This document shows, piece by piece, positions 1 to 5,079 of a DNA stretch of 7,637 nt. Positions within the stretch are counted from its first letter, which is position 1; each line of letters begins with the position of its first letter. The notes under the pieces are model-generated. The model was given only the letters and a program-made list of their open reading frames with translations, was not told where the DNA came from and did not search any database. Location: NCBI GenBank assembly GCA_002369315.1, contig DFDW01000016.1, positions 1 through 7,637 on the forward strand. The letters are read 5' to 3'. This DNA is from Ruminococcaceae bacterium UBA3818. Its GTDB lineage: Bacteria > Bacillota > Clostridia > Oscillospirales > Ruminococcaceae. Made by a program: the position numbers and the translations under genes.

Positions 1-372
1 CCGCTGATCGTTGTAAACTGCATCATCCTCGGCCGTGCTGAGATGTTCGCCAATAAAAACGGCGTAGTGGCCTCCGCGTGCGACGCGATCGGTATGGGCC
101 TTGGTTTTACGCTGGCACTGGTGTGCATGGGCTCCATCCGTGAAATCCTGGGTTCCGGCACCTGGTTTGGCATGCAGATCATTCCCGAATCGGTACAGAC
201 CATGTCCATTATGACCCTGGCCCCCGGCGGATTCTTTGTGTTTGGCTGCCTGATTGCGTTGGTAAATGCCATTTTGATGCGCAAAGGCAAAAAACCGAAA
301 CAGGAAGCTGGATGCTCCGGTTGTCCGATGGCAGGCAAATGTGCTGAAGCTGCGGAAGGAGGCTGCAAATAA
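1..372 (+). CDS. rnfE: Electron transport complex subunit RnfE (3' part, 5' end outside window)
   Basis: C-terminal 123 residues of RnfE, an integral membrane subunit of the Rnf complex, which moves electrons from reduced ferredoxin to NAD+ and couples this to Na+ or H+ export. The reading frame is open from base 1. The fragment opens with PLIVVNCIILGRAEMFA, the typical RnfE/NqrD stretch whose Cys (residue 7 here) helps bind an intramembrane [2Fe-2S] cluster shared with RnfA, according to work on the Rnf/Nqr family. Two hydrophobic helices follow (around residues 33-48 and 68-90), with SIREILGSGTW between them, also typical of the family. The protein ends in a hydrophilic lysine-rich tail with four cysteines spaced CX2CX5CX7C (codons at 313, 322, 340 and 364). 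The stop overlaps the rnfA start (TAATG), and the rnfA Shine-Dalgarno lies inside the last codons, so the two genes are probably translationally coupled. The order E-A-B matches the usual end of rnfCDGEAB operons. Confidence 0.95.
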   Translation, partial: PLIVVNCIILGRAEMFANKNGVVASACDAIGMGLGFTLALVCMGSIREILGSGTWFGMQIIPESVQTMSIMTLAPGGFFVFGCLIALVNAILMRKGKKPKQEAGCSGCPMAGKCAEAAEGGCK

Positions 373-992
373 TGGAGTTTGCGAAAAATATGATGGTCAT
401 CCTTTTGACCGCGATTTTGGCCGAAAACTTTATTCTGAGCAAATTTTTGGGTATCTGCCCGTTTTTGGGTGTTTCCAAAAAGCTGGATTCCGCTATTGGA
501 ATGAGCGCTGCGGTTATTTTTGTTATGGTAATCGCAACGGCCGTTACTTTCCCCATTTATGTATTCCTGCTGGCGCCTTATGATTTGGCGTATCTGGAAA
601 CACTGGTATTTATTTTGGTCATTGCGGCGCTGGTTCAGCTGGTCGAAATGATTTTGAAAAAGTTCATGCCCGCACTTCATCGTGCGCTGGGCGTGTATCT
701 GCCTTTGATTACTACCAACTGCGCTGTTTTGGGCGTTACGATGTTGGATATCGACAACTGGGACCCCGCCGTTAGCTTTGGCACTTCGTTTGGCAATGCG
801 CTGCTGTATTCTATCGGTGCAGGCCTTGGATTTATGCTGGCGATGGTGCTGTTTTCCGGTGTCAGAAGCAGACTGGATTCGGAAAAGACCCCCAAATGCT
901 TCCAGGGAATGCCGATTACTTTAATCGCGGCAGCGATCGTGTCGGTTGCCTTTATGGGATTTGGCGGTGTCGTAGACGGATTGTTCAAATAA
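372..992 (+). CDS. rnfA: Electron transport complex subunit RnfA
   Basis: Integral membrane subunit of the Rnf ferredoxin:NAD+ oxidoreductase, 206 residues, slightly longer than the roughly 190-residue family norm. About six hydrophobic helices can be seen. The two family hallmarks are present: NFILSKFLGICPFLGVSKK (residues 19-37, Cys29) and LGVYLPLITTNCAVLGV (residues 106-122, Cys117). In Rnf/Nqr these cysteines, with the matching pair of RnfE, hold a [2Fe-2S] cluster in the membrane. The ATG at 372 shares a base with the rnfE stop (TAATG) and is preceded by AAGGAGG at 356-362 with 9 nt spacing, so this start is well supported. The next gene, rnfB, starts 36 nt after the stop. All three rnf genes are likely in one transcript, with no promoter visible between them. 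Confidence 0.96.
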   Translation: MEFAKNMMVILLTAILAENFILSKFLGICPFLGVSKKLDSAIGMSAAVIFVMVIATAVTFPIYVFLLAPYDLAYLETLVFILVIAALVQLVEMILKKFMPALHRALGVYLPLITTNCAVLGVTMLDIDNWDPAVSFGTSFGNALLYSIGAGLGFMLAMVLFSGVRSRLDSEKTPKCFQGMPITLIAAAIVSVAFMGFGGVVDGLFK

Positions 993-1012
993 TCCCCTGC
1001 CAATTTGATAGT

Positions 1013-1019
1013 AAAGGAG
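1013..1019 (+). promoter_or_regulatory. Ribosome binding site that fixes the rnfB start at ATG 1029
   Basis: AAAGGAG sits 9 nt before the ATG at 1029. An in-frame TTG at 1005 lies upstream of this site, so the site could not serve it; the shorter 264-residue product is preferred. Confidence 0.85.
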
Positions 1020-1028
1020 CTTAGAAAG

Positions 1029-1823
1029 ATGTTCGAAGCTTATATTTTCCCCATCCTGCTCATCACCGGCTGCGGACTGCTTTTGTCGGCAATCCTGGTG
1101 GTTGCAGCGAAGTTTATGGCGGTAAAGGTCGACGAAACGTATGAAAAAGTTCGTGCGGAGCTACCGGGCGTAAACTGCGGTGCCTGTGGCTATGCAGGAT
1201 GTGATGATTATGCCAGAGCGCTGTGCAACGGCGCAAAGACCAATTTGTGTATCCCGGGCGGCGATAAAGTCAGCGCTGCGGTCAGCGCGGTGCTGGGGGT
1301 GGAAGTTGCCGATGTGGAGGAGCAATTTGCAATCGTAAAATGCGGCGGTAACTGCAACGCGACGGATTACATCATGGATTATCAAGGTGTAAAAACCTGT
1401 GCGGCCTGCAACTCGTTTTATCAGGGCCGCGGCAGCTGTTCCCATGCGTGCCTGGGATTTGGCGACTGCGTAATGGCCTGCAAATACGACGCGATCCATA
1501 TTGTCAATGGCGTTGCGGTTGTGGATAAGAGCAAATGCGTTGGCTGCGGCATGTGCGCAAAAGAATGCCCCAATCATTTGATTGATGTGATACCGGCTAC
1601 CAGCAAGGTCTATGTCAGCTGCTCCAGCCATGACAAAGGCGCGCAAACGAGAAAAGTCTGCAAAGATGGATGCATCGGCTGCAAGAAGTGCGAAAGATCT
1701 TGTCCGTCGGGCGCTATCACCGTTACGGATAACCTGGCTCATATCGACCCGAAAGTCTGCACCAATTGCGGTGTGTGCGCAGGGGAGTGCCCCACCGGCG
1801 CAATCAAGGTTTATCAGATTTAA
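1029..1823 (+). CDS. rnfB: Electron transport complex subunit RnfB, polyferredoxin
   Basis: Iron-sulfur subunit of the Rnf complex (264 residues), thought to accept electrons from soluble ferredoxin at the membrane. One N-terminal membrane helix (about residues 7-27) is followed by the [4Fe-4S] domain CGACGYAGCDDYARAL with Cys50, 53, 58 and 74. Next come a CGGNC segment (Cys105, 109), then Cys124/127. A first ferredoxin-type site (Cys137, 141, 147, 151) is spaced CX3CX5CX3C, as is usual for RnfB. Three classical CX2CX2CX3C motifs start at Cys170, Cys215 and Cys244. Several [4Fe-4S] clusters are therefore expected. The length and domain order are normal for clostridial RnfB. The ATG is chosen over an in-frame TTG at 1005 because AAAGGAG lies between the two. 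This is the last rnf gene; the next gene has its own promoter. No truncation or frameshift is visible. Confidence 0.96.
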   Translation: MFEAYIFPILLITGCGLLLSAILVVAAKFMAVKVDETYEKVRAELPGVNCGACGYAGCDDYARALCNGAKTNLCIPGGDKVSAAVSAVLGVEVADVEEQFAIVKCGGNCNATDYIMDYQGVKTCAACNSFYQGRGSCSHACLGFGDCVMACKYDAIHIVNGVAVVDKSKCVGCGMCAKECPNHLIDVIPATSKVYVSCSSHDKGAQTRKVCKDGCIGCKKCERSCPSGAITVTDNLAHIDPKVCTNCGVCAGECPTGAIKVYQI

Positions 1824-1860
1824 GTTCCCGTTGATAGCGCAAGGAGAAAGATTGGCTCCT

Positions 1861-1911
1861 GAATTTTCACGTTTCAAAACCGGTATGATTTTGAAAAATT
1901 CTGGCTTTTTT
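1861..1911 (+). terminator. Possible weak terminator after rnfB
   Basis: TTTCAAAA (1872-1879) and TTTTGAAA (1889-1896) form an 8-bp inverted repeat with a 9-nt loop. Outer arms GAATT (1861-1865) and AATTC (1897-1901) can add pairs around a bulge. A run of six T follows at 1906-1911, but four bases separate it from the stem, and the stem is AT-rich. It is the only terminator-like structure between rnfB and the rubrerythrin promoter, so it is a reasonable but weak candidate for the end of the rnf operon. Confidence 0.4.
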
Positions 1912-1921
1912 AAGAAAAAAG

Positions 1922-1950
1922 TTGCAATTTGTTCACCTATATAGTATATT
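1922..1950 (+). promoter_or_regulatory. Sigma-A-type promoter of the rubrerythrin gene
   Basis: TTGCAA (-35, 1922-1927) and TATATT (-10, 1945-1950) are separated by exactly 17 bp. Transcription would start near 1957, about 53 nt before the ATG. The flanking DNA is strongly AT-rich compared with the coding regions. Confidence 0.65.
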
Positions 1951-1952
1951 AT

Positions 1953-1973
1953 TATTCGTAATCAATACGAATA
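1953..1973 (+). promoter_or_regulatory. Operator-like inverted repeat at the rubrerythrin transcription start
   Basis: TATTCGTA (1953-1960) and TACGAATA (1966-1973) are perfect 8-bp inverted arms around ATCAA. The repeat begins 3 nt after the -10 box and covers the predicted start site, the usual place for a repressor. In clostridia rubrerythrins are often controlled by the peroxide sensor PerR, a Fur-family repressor with AT-rich palindromic sites. This sequence is of similar size and base composition but is not an exact PerR or Fur box, so the regulator is inferred. Confidence 0.45.
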
Positions 1974-2009
1974 GAGTCACCAATATAAGATGCAATAGGA
2001 GGATTAAAA

Positions 2010-2558
2010 ATGAAAACTTTCATTTGTACAATTTGTGGTTACGTTTTTACCGGCAAAGAGCCGCCGGAATTCTGCCCGCAGTGTAAAGCGCCTGCTTCTA
2101 AATTCCAGGAGCAGAAGACCCAGGGCCTGGTTTGGGCTGATGAGCATAGAATCGGTGTAGCTGCCGGCGTGGATCCTGAGATTATTGAAGGCCTGCGCCA
2201 GAACTTTACCGGCGAGTGCACAGAGGTTGGCATGTATTTGGCGATGAGCCGCCAGGCCGACAGAGAAGGCTATCCGGAGATTGCGGAAGCGTTCAAGAGA
2301 TACGCTTGGGAAGAGGCGGAGCATGCTGCGAAATTTGCTGAGTTGCTGGGCGAAGTCGTTTACGCTGACACCAAGAAAAATGTGGAACTGCGTGCCGTAG
2401 CAGAGCATGGAGCCTGCGAGGGTAAAAAGAAACTGGCTACCCGTGCCAAAGAGTTGGGCTTGGATGCGATTCATGACACTGTTCATGAGATGTGCAAAGA
2501 CGAAGCTCGTCATGGCTGCGGATTCCAGGGCCTGCTGAGCCGCTATTTCGGCAAATAA
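2010..2558 (+). CDS. rbr: Rubrerythrin with N-terminal rubredoxin domain (reverse rubrerythrin type)
   Basis: Non-haem iron peroxidase of 182 residues for peroxide and oxygen detoxification in the cytoplasm of anaerobes. The rubredoxin domain comes first (residues 1-34, C6-x2-C9-GY and C22-P-x-C25 binding one Fe). A ferritin-like four-helix diiron domain follows (about 55-182). This is the reverse of classical rubrerythrin and matches clostridial revRbr, often annotated NADH peroxidase. Likely diiron ligands are E69, the E102-x2-H105 motif, E132 and/or E137, and E165-x2-H168; these assignments are by pattern only. Start is supported by AGGAGG at 1997-2002 with 7 nt spacing. The gene is monocistronic, between its own promoter and a strong terminator. 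Electrons would normally come from NADH through a rubredoxin reductase-type partner not present in this window. Residue content and length are normal; nothing is missing. Confidence 0.95.
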   Translation: MKTFICTICGYVFTGKEPPEFCPQCKAPASKFQEQKTQGLVWADEHRIGVAAGVDPEIIEGLRQNFTGECTEVGMYLAMSRQADREGYPEIAEAFKRYAWEEAEHAAKFAELLGEVVYADTKKNVELRAVAEHGACEGKKKLATRAKELGLDAIHDTVHEMCKDEARHGCGFQGLLSRYFGK

Positions 2559-2577
2559 GACCGGATTGCGGTATTGG

Positions 2578-2603
2578 GCGGATAGGATGTCAGTCATATC
2601 CGC
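2578..2603. repeat. Small inverted repeat between rubrerythrin stop and terminator
   Basis: GCGGATA (2578-2584) and TATCCGC (2597-2603) form a perfect 7-bp inverted repeat with a 12-nt loop. It has no T-run, so it is not a terminator itself. It might stabilise the 3' end of the rubrerythrin mRNA; no function can be read from sequence. Confidence 0.35.
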
Positions 2604-2622
2604 GCATCGTATCAATCAACAT

Positions 2623-2660
2623 AAAAAGTGCGAAACAGATTTTCTGTTTCGCACTTTTTT
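2623..2660. terminator. Strong bidirectional terminator between rubrerythrin and the AgcS gene
   Basis: A perfect 17-bp inverted repeat (2623-2639 and 2643-2659) around a TTT loop, with core GTGCGAAACAGA, ends in a run of six T on the plus strand and five T on the minus strand. It lies 64 nt after the rubrerythrin stop and 38 nt after the stop of the convergent symporter gene, so it can serve both. Confidence 0.93.
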
Positions 2661-2697
2661 CGTGTGTGAGTTTGCCGGAAATATCCTTCTCAGGGAA

Positions 2698-4086
2698 CTA
2701 TGTTTTTTCGGGACCTTGCTTTTTCTTGAAGAAAAAATACTGTTCCGGCTGAAGGAAGTCTTTTGTCGTGCGAAATACGACATCACTTAAGGAGAGTAAT
2801 GCCAGCAGGTTGGGCGCTGCCATTAGGCCGTTTAATGTATCGGCGATTCCCCACACCAGATCCAGTCTGGTCACCGCGCCTAAAAAACAGCAAAATAAAA
2901 AGGCGAGGCGATAAAAAAGGACAGCGTTTTTCCTGTGGGGCATGAGATACAAAAGACTCTGCTCGCCATAAAACGACCATCCGATGATGGCGGCGACAGC
3001 GTAGAAAATCAGGGAGAAAGAAACCATTTTTCCGCCCCAGGGACCCAGAACCTCCGAAAAGGCTTCCGCTGTCATGGCAGCTCCGGTAAAGCCGTTATCT
3101 GCCACGCCGGAAGTGAGGATGACCAAAGCGGTGAGAGTACAGACGATCAGTGTATCGGCAAATACCTCAAAGATACCCCACATTCCCTGTGCCGCGGGAT
3201 GCGAAGCATCCGCCGCTGCATGGGCGATCGGCGCTGAGCCAAGCCCTGCTTCATTGGAAAAAATCCCCCGGGCAAACCCAAACCGAATCGCCTGAGAGAC
3301 CGTGTATCCCGCGGCTCCTCCGACAGCGGCCCGCGGTGTATACGCACAGGTGAAAATCATGCGGAATGCATCAGGAAGACGCTCTGCTCGCAGGATCAAT
3401 ACCAATATGGAGCAAACAAGATATCCCAGCGATAAAAAAGGAATCATCAACTCGGCAACAGCGGCGATGCGGCGGATTCCGCCGATAATGACCAGCCCGA
3501 TGGCCAAAGCGGTCAACAGGCCGGAAAACCAGCCGGGAAAAGACCAGAGCTGATTTGCGGCAAGGGAAATGGCATTTGATTGTGTCATGTTTCCCACACC
3601 GAGAGAGGCGGCAATGCACAGGATGCTGAAAATAACAGCCAGAACTTTGGAGCCAACCCCTTTTTCCATATAATACATCGGACCGCCAAAATAACCGGAA
3701 ATGCCTTTTTGACGATACCGCACCGCCAGAAGGACTTCTGCGTATTTGGTCATCATGCTGAAAAAAGCGCTGATCCACATCCAGAAAATCGAACCAGCGC
3801 CTCCCAGTGTCATAGCGGTGGCGATTCCCGTGATGTTTCCAACTCCCATCGTTCCGGCCAGGGCAGTGGACATTGCTTGAAATGGAGAAATACCGTTGCC
3901 TTTTCGAATACGGTTTTTCCCCAGACTGCCAAGCGTATTTTGAAAAATAAGTTTTATTTTTGACAGTTGGAACCAACCGGTCCCCATTGTAAACCAAATG
4001 CCGACAGCCAAAAACAGAAAGAGTGTGATCGGCCCCCAAACAACCTGATTGACAGTTTCATTTACCTGTTCCAACCATTTGAGCAT
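2698..4086 (-). CDS. Sodium:alanine/glycine symporter, AgcS family
   Basis: Membrane transporter of 462 residues that should import alanine or glycine with Na+ (AgcS family, relatives AlsT, DagA, GlyP). The family signature is visible as GGAGSIFWMWIS (residues 95-106), followed by AFFSMMTKYAE. Other conserved blocks are TGWFQ (36-40), ALAGTMGVGNITGIATA (75-91), GGPMYYM (134-140), SNEAGLGSAPIAHAAA (277-292) and GMWGIFEVFADTLIVC (301-316). About ten to eleven hydrophobic helices span the chain. The signature is slightly off the usual form as I remember it, with S99 and S110 where small Gly/Ala residues are common. Length is normal. The ATG at 4086 is preceded by GGAGG (plus-strand 4097-4101), 10 nt away. 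The gene stands alone, with its own promoter at 4303-4331 and a long leader, and converges on rubrerythrin. Exact substrate cannot be told from sequence. Confidence 0.94.
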   Translation of the reverse strand: MLKWLEQVNETVNQVVWGPITLFLFLAVGIWFTMGTGWFQLSKIKLIFQNTLGSLGKNRIRKGNGISPFQAMSTALAGTMGVGNITGIATAMTLGGAGSIFWMWISAFFSMMTKYAEVLLAVRYRQKGISGYFGGPMYYMEKGVGSKVLAVIFSILCIAASLGVGNMTQSNAISLAANQLWSFPGWFSGLLTALAIGLVIIGGIRRIAAVAELMIPFLSLGYLVCSILVLILRAERLPDAFRMIFTCAYTPRAAVGGAAGYTVSQAIRFGFARGIFSNEAGLGSAPIAHAAADASHPAAQGMWGIFEVFADTLIVCTLTALVILTSGVADNGFTGAAMTAEAFSEVLGPWGGKMVSFSLIFYAVAAIIGWSFYGEQSLLYLMPHRKNAVLFYRLAFLFCCFLGAVTRLDLVWGIADTLNGLMAAPNLLALLSLSDVVFRTTKDFLQPEQYFFFKKKQGPEKT

Positions 4087-4093
4087 AAAAATG

Positions 4094-4134
4094 CCCCCTC
4101 CGCCTTTTTATAAGCTTATGAGCAGGCAGGGGGG
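4094..4134 (-). promoter_or_regulatory. Possible hairpin covering the AgcS ribosome binding site
   Basis: On the minus strand a run of C (plus 4129-4134), then GCCT, can pair with AGGC and the GGGGG (plus 4094-4098) that continues the Shine-Dalgarno GGAGG. A 10-bp palindrome ATAAGCTTAT (4110-4119) lies in the loop. The fold would hide part of the ribosome binding site. It is read by eye from complementarity only. Confidence 0.35.
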
Positions 4135-4161
4135 AATATGAAAAAAGAAACAGAAAGGAGA

Positions 4162-4184
4162 AAGCCCCGGAAAACCCGGGGCTT
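4162..4184 (-). terminator. GC-rich hairpin in the AgcS leader (attenuator candidate)
   Basis: AAGCCCCGG and CCGGGGCTT form a perfect 9-bp stem with a 5-nt loop. Read on the minus strand it is followed by a pyrimidine-rich stretch ending in six T (plus 4141-4146), not by an immediate T-run. It lies inside the symporter leader, 75 nt before the start codon. It could be an attenuator, an imperfect terminator or just a stable leader stem. Confidence 0.4.
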
Positions 4185-4302
4185 CGGAAAAAGTACCATG
4201 AATAAATTTGAAATGTATTCCTGTCAATGATCGTTTTAGTCAGTAACGATAAAATCGCTGGAGAGAACCGGCTAAAACAAGAGTATTTCTTATCCTGTTT
4301 TC

Positions 4303-4331
4303 ATTATATGCCGGAATCAGACAGAAAACAA
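4303..4331 (-). promoter_or_regulatory. Sigma-A-type promoter of the AgcS gene
   Basis: On the minus strand, TTGTTT (-35, plus 4326-4331) and a perfect TATAAT (-10, plus 4303-4308) are separated by 17 bp. Start is expected near 4296. It separates the symporter from the upstream BofC-like gene, which reads in the same direction. Confidence 0.7.
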
Positions 4332-4386
4332 CGATATTTCAGTTACGGTTCGTTACAAAATGGTTAAAACAAGGGTTTATTTTTTA

Positions 4387-4716
4387 CTAGCTGATAAAAT
4401 CCTCAATCCGTGCGATCAGCTCTTCGTAATCCCGTACGCCGATTCCGTTTTGCAGTGCCTGCTGGTCGTACTGGGGCAAATTGCGGGTAAAAACCTGGAA
4501 AATCATTTCCGGCTCATCCTTTTCTTCGCCAAATACCGCCAGATAGCCATGATAGTCCCGCAGCCAATACCGGCACTCGCCGGATACCAAAGGCTGCGAG
4601 ATATTGCTGACTGGATTTTGTGCGGAAAATTTCTCGCCGGACAAAGAAAGCAAAATCCCGGAAATCAATACAGCACCAGCGATGGATATCGAGGTGAGTC
4701 CCAAAAATTTTTTCAT
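4387..4716 (-). CDS. Small membrane-anchored protein with BofC-like C-terminal domain
   Basis: A 109-residue protein with a short basic start (MKK), one hydrophobic segment (about residues 5-26) that could be a signal anchor or uncleaved signal peptide, and a soluble domain outside the membrane. Residues 50-109 follow a pattern I recognise from BofC C-terminal-type domains of Firmicutes: YWLRDYHGYLAVF (50-62), then FTRNLPQYDQQAL (76-88) and GIGVRDYEEL ending the fold. In Bacillus, BofC is a forespore protein that restrains the SpoIVB signalling protease; many clostridial proteins carry only this domain and their role is unknown. Start is ATG at 4716 with AAGGG (plus 4726-4730) 9 nt upstream. 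A sigma-G-like promoter sits just before it. No cysteine lipobox of convincing form is seen. The domain call is from memory of the family, not a search. Confidence 0.75.
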   Translation of the reverse strand: MKKFLGLTSISIAGAVLISGILLSLSGEKFSAQNPVSNISQPLVSGECRYWLRDYHGYLAVFGEEKDEPEMIFQVFTRNLPQYDQQALQNGIGVRDYEELIARIEDFIS

Positions 4717-4748
4717 ATGAGTCCGCCCTTATACGAAATTGTTGGGTT

Positions 4749-4778
4749 TATTTTGGGCAAAATGGGGAAAAGTATTCA
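4749..4778 (-). promoter_or_regulatory. Sigma-G-like (forespore) promoter candidate of the BofC-like gene
   Basis: On the minus strand TGAATA (plus 4773-4778) and CAAAATA (plus 4749-4755) are 17 bp apart. The first fits the sigma-G -35 consensus TGMATR; the second matches CATNMTA at all but one position. Start would fall near 4742, giving a leader of about 26 nt that includes the ribosome binding site. No comparable sigma-A pair is seen for this gene. The DNA is AT-rich, so chance agreement is possible. Confidence 0.35.
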
Positions 4779-4816
4779 TTTTTCTGATTTATGCTCCTTT
4801 TTCTTTTATAAATTTA

Positions 4817-4847
4817 TTAACATTTTCTTTTTAGAGTATGGTATAAT
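4817..4847 (+). promoter_or_regulatory. Extended -10 promoter of the class A PBP gene
   Basis: TATAAT (4842-4847) is preceded by TGG at 4839-4841, the TGN extended -10 form. TTAACA (4817-4822) is a possible -35 with a long 19-bp spacer. Start is expected near 4854, about 225 nt before the PBP start codon. It reads away from the BofC-like gene, so 4717-5079 is a divergent promoter region. Confidence 0.6.
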
Positions 4848-4863
4848 AACCACATGCGGTTAT
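4846..4863 (+). promoter_or_regulatory. Inverted repeat overlapping the PBP promoter
   Basis: ATAACC (4846-4851) and GGTTAT (4858-4863) are perfect inverted arms around ACATGC. The left arm overlaps the last bases of the -10 box and the centre covers the predicted start site, so it could be an operator. It is short and might be chance. Confidence 0.35.
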
Positions 4864-4874
4864 GACCTGTTTTT

Positions 4875-4983
4875 CCGGCCATCAGTGTTTTTGCTGATGA
4901 GGACTGGTCCGGCGCTGCAAAAACATGCTGCCGGCCATCGGGGAAAACGCTTGTGTTTTTGCCGTTTCAGCAAAAACCGGCAA
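4875..4983 (+). repeat. Two tandem, imperfect structured units in the PBP leader
   Basis: Unit 1 (4875-4930) and unit 2 (4931-4983) share the same order of elements: CCGGCCATC (4875-4883, 4931-4939), TGTTTTTGC (4886-4894, 4954-4962) and GCAAAAAC (4917-4924, 4970-4977). The second and third elements are complementary, so each unit can make a stem of 8-9 bp. Competing hairpins exist in both: CATCAG/CTGATG (4880-4885, 4894-4899) in unit 1 and TTGCCG/CGGCAA (4959-4964, 4978-4983) in unit 2. The stretch is within the predicted transcript and shows no supported coding sequence. It may be a cis-acting RNA element or a small RNA of unknown type. Confidence 0.5.
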
Positions 4984-5037
4984 TGATATGTTCTTATGGC
5001 TTTCCATCTATCCAGCTGCGGCGGCATACCGTTTTTG

Positions 5038-5058
5038 TTTTTCGGCTTTGCCGGAAAA
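5038..5058 (+). promoter_or_regulatory. Hairpin directly before the PBP ribosome binding site
   Basis: TTTTTCGGC (5038-5046) can pair with GCCGGAAAA (5050-5058) to form nine pairs including one G-U, with a TTT loop. It ends 5 nt before the Shine-Dalgarno. It has no T-run after it. It may stabilise the mRNA 5' region or influence translation. Confidence 0.4.
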
Positions 5059-5063
5059 GCGAC

Positions 5064-5071
5064 AAGGAGGG
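5064..5071 (+). promoter_or_regulatory. Ribosome binding site that fixes the PBP start at ATG 5080
   Basis: AAGGAGGG lies 8 nt before ATG 5080. An in-frame ATG at 4996 has no such site and would add 28 residues that do not look like a PBP N-terminus, so 5080 is preferred. Confidence 0.9.
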
Positions 5072-5079
5072 ACTGCAAA

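Larger units (their letters stand above)
4087..4302 (-). promoter_or_regulatory. Long structured 5' leader of the AgcS gene
   Basis: If transcription starts near 4296, the leader is about 210 nt, far longer than a plain ribosome binding site needs. Besides the GC-rich stem (4162-4184) and the possible RBS hairpin (4094-4134), it holds ATCGTT/AACGAT (4230-4235 and 4245-4250). A competing pair GTTTTAG/CTAAAAC (4233-4239 and 4272-4278) shares bases with that stem, so the two cannot form together. I searched by eye for glycine riboswitch and T-box core sequences and did not find them. No coding region is supported here. Confidence 0.4.

Noticed and set aside
1005..1028. In-frame TTG that would lengthen RnfB by eight residues
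   Set aside because: The Shine-Dalgarno at 1013-1019 lies after the TTG and is correctly spaced for ATG 1029; the membrane helix begins just after that ATG.
1161..1877. Open frame of 238 codons on the minus strand
   Set aside because: Antisense shadow of rnfB; its alanine-rich translation comes from the cysteine and glycine codons of rnfB.
4087..4302. Glycine riboswitch or T-box in the symporter leader
   Set aside because: Neither the conserved core of the glycine aptamer nor the T-box TGGNACC-type sequence could be found by eye; left as an unassigned leader.
4729..4779. Possible 16-residue leader peptide before the BofC-like gene
   Set aside because: The only upstream AGGAG is 14 nt away, too far, and its start overlaps the sigma-G-like -35 element, so it would not be in that transcript.
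4360..4986. Open frame of 208 codons on the plus strand
   Set aside because: It runs antisense through the BofC-like gene and across two promoters, has no ribosome binding site, and its translation resembles no protein.
4996..5079. Upstream in-frame ATG adding 28 residues to the PBP
   Set aside because: No ribosome binding site before 4996, unusual N-terminal residues, and a very strong AAGGAGGG site directly before ATG 5080.
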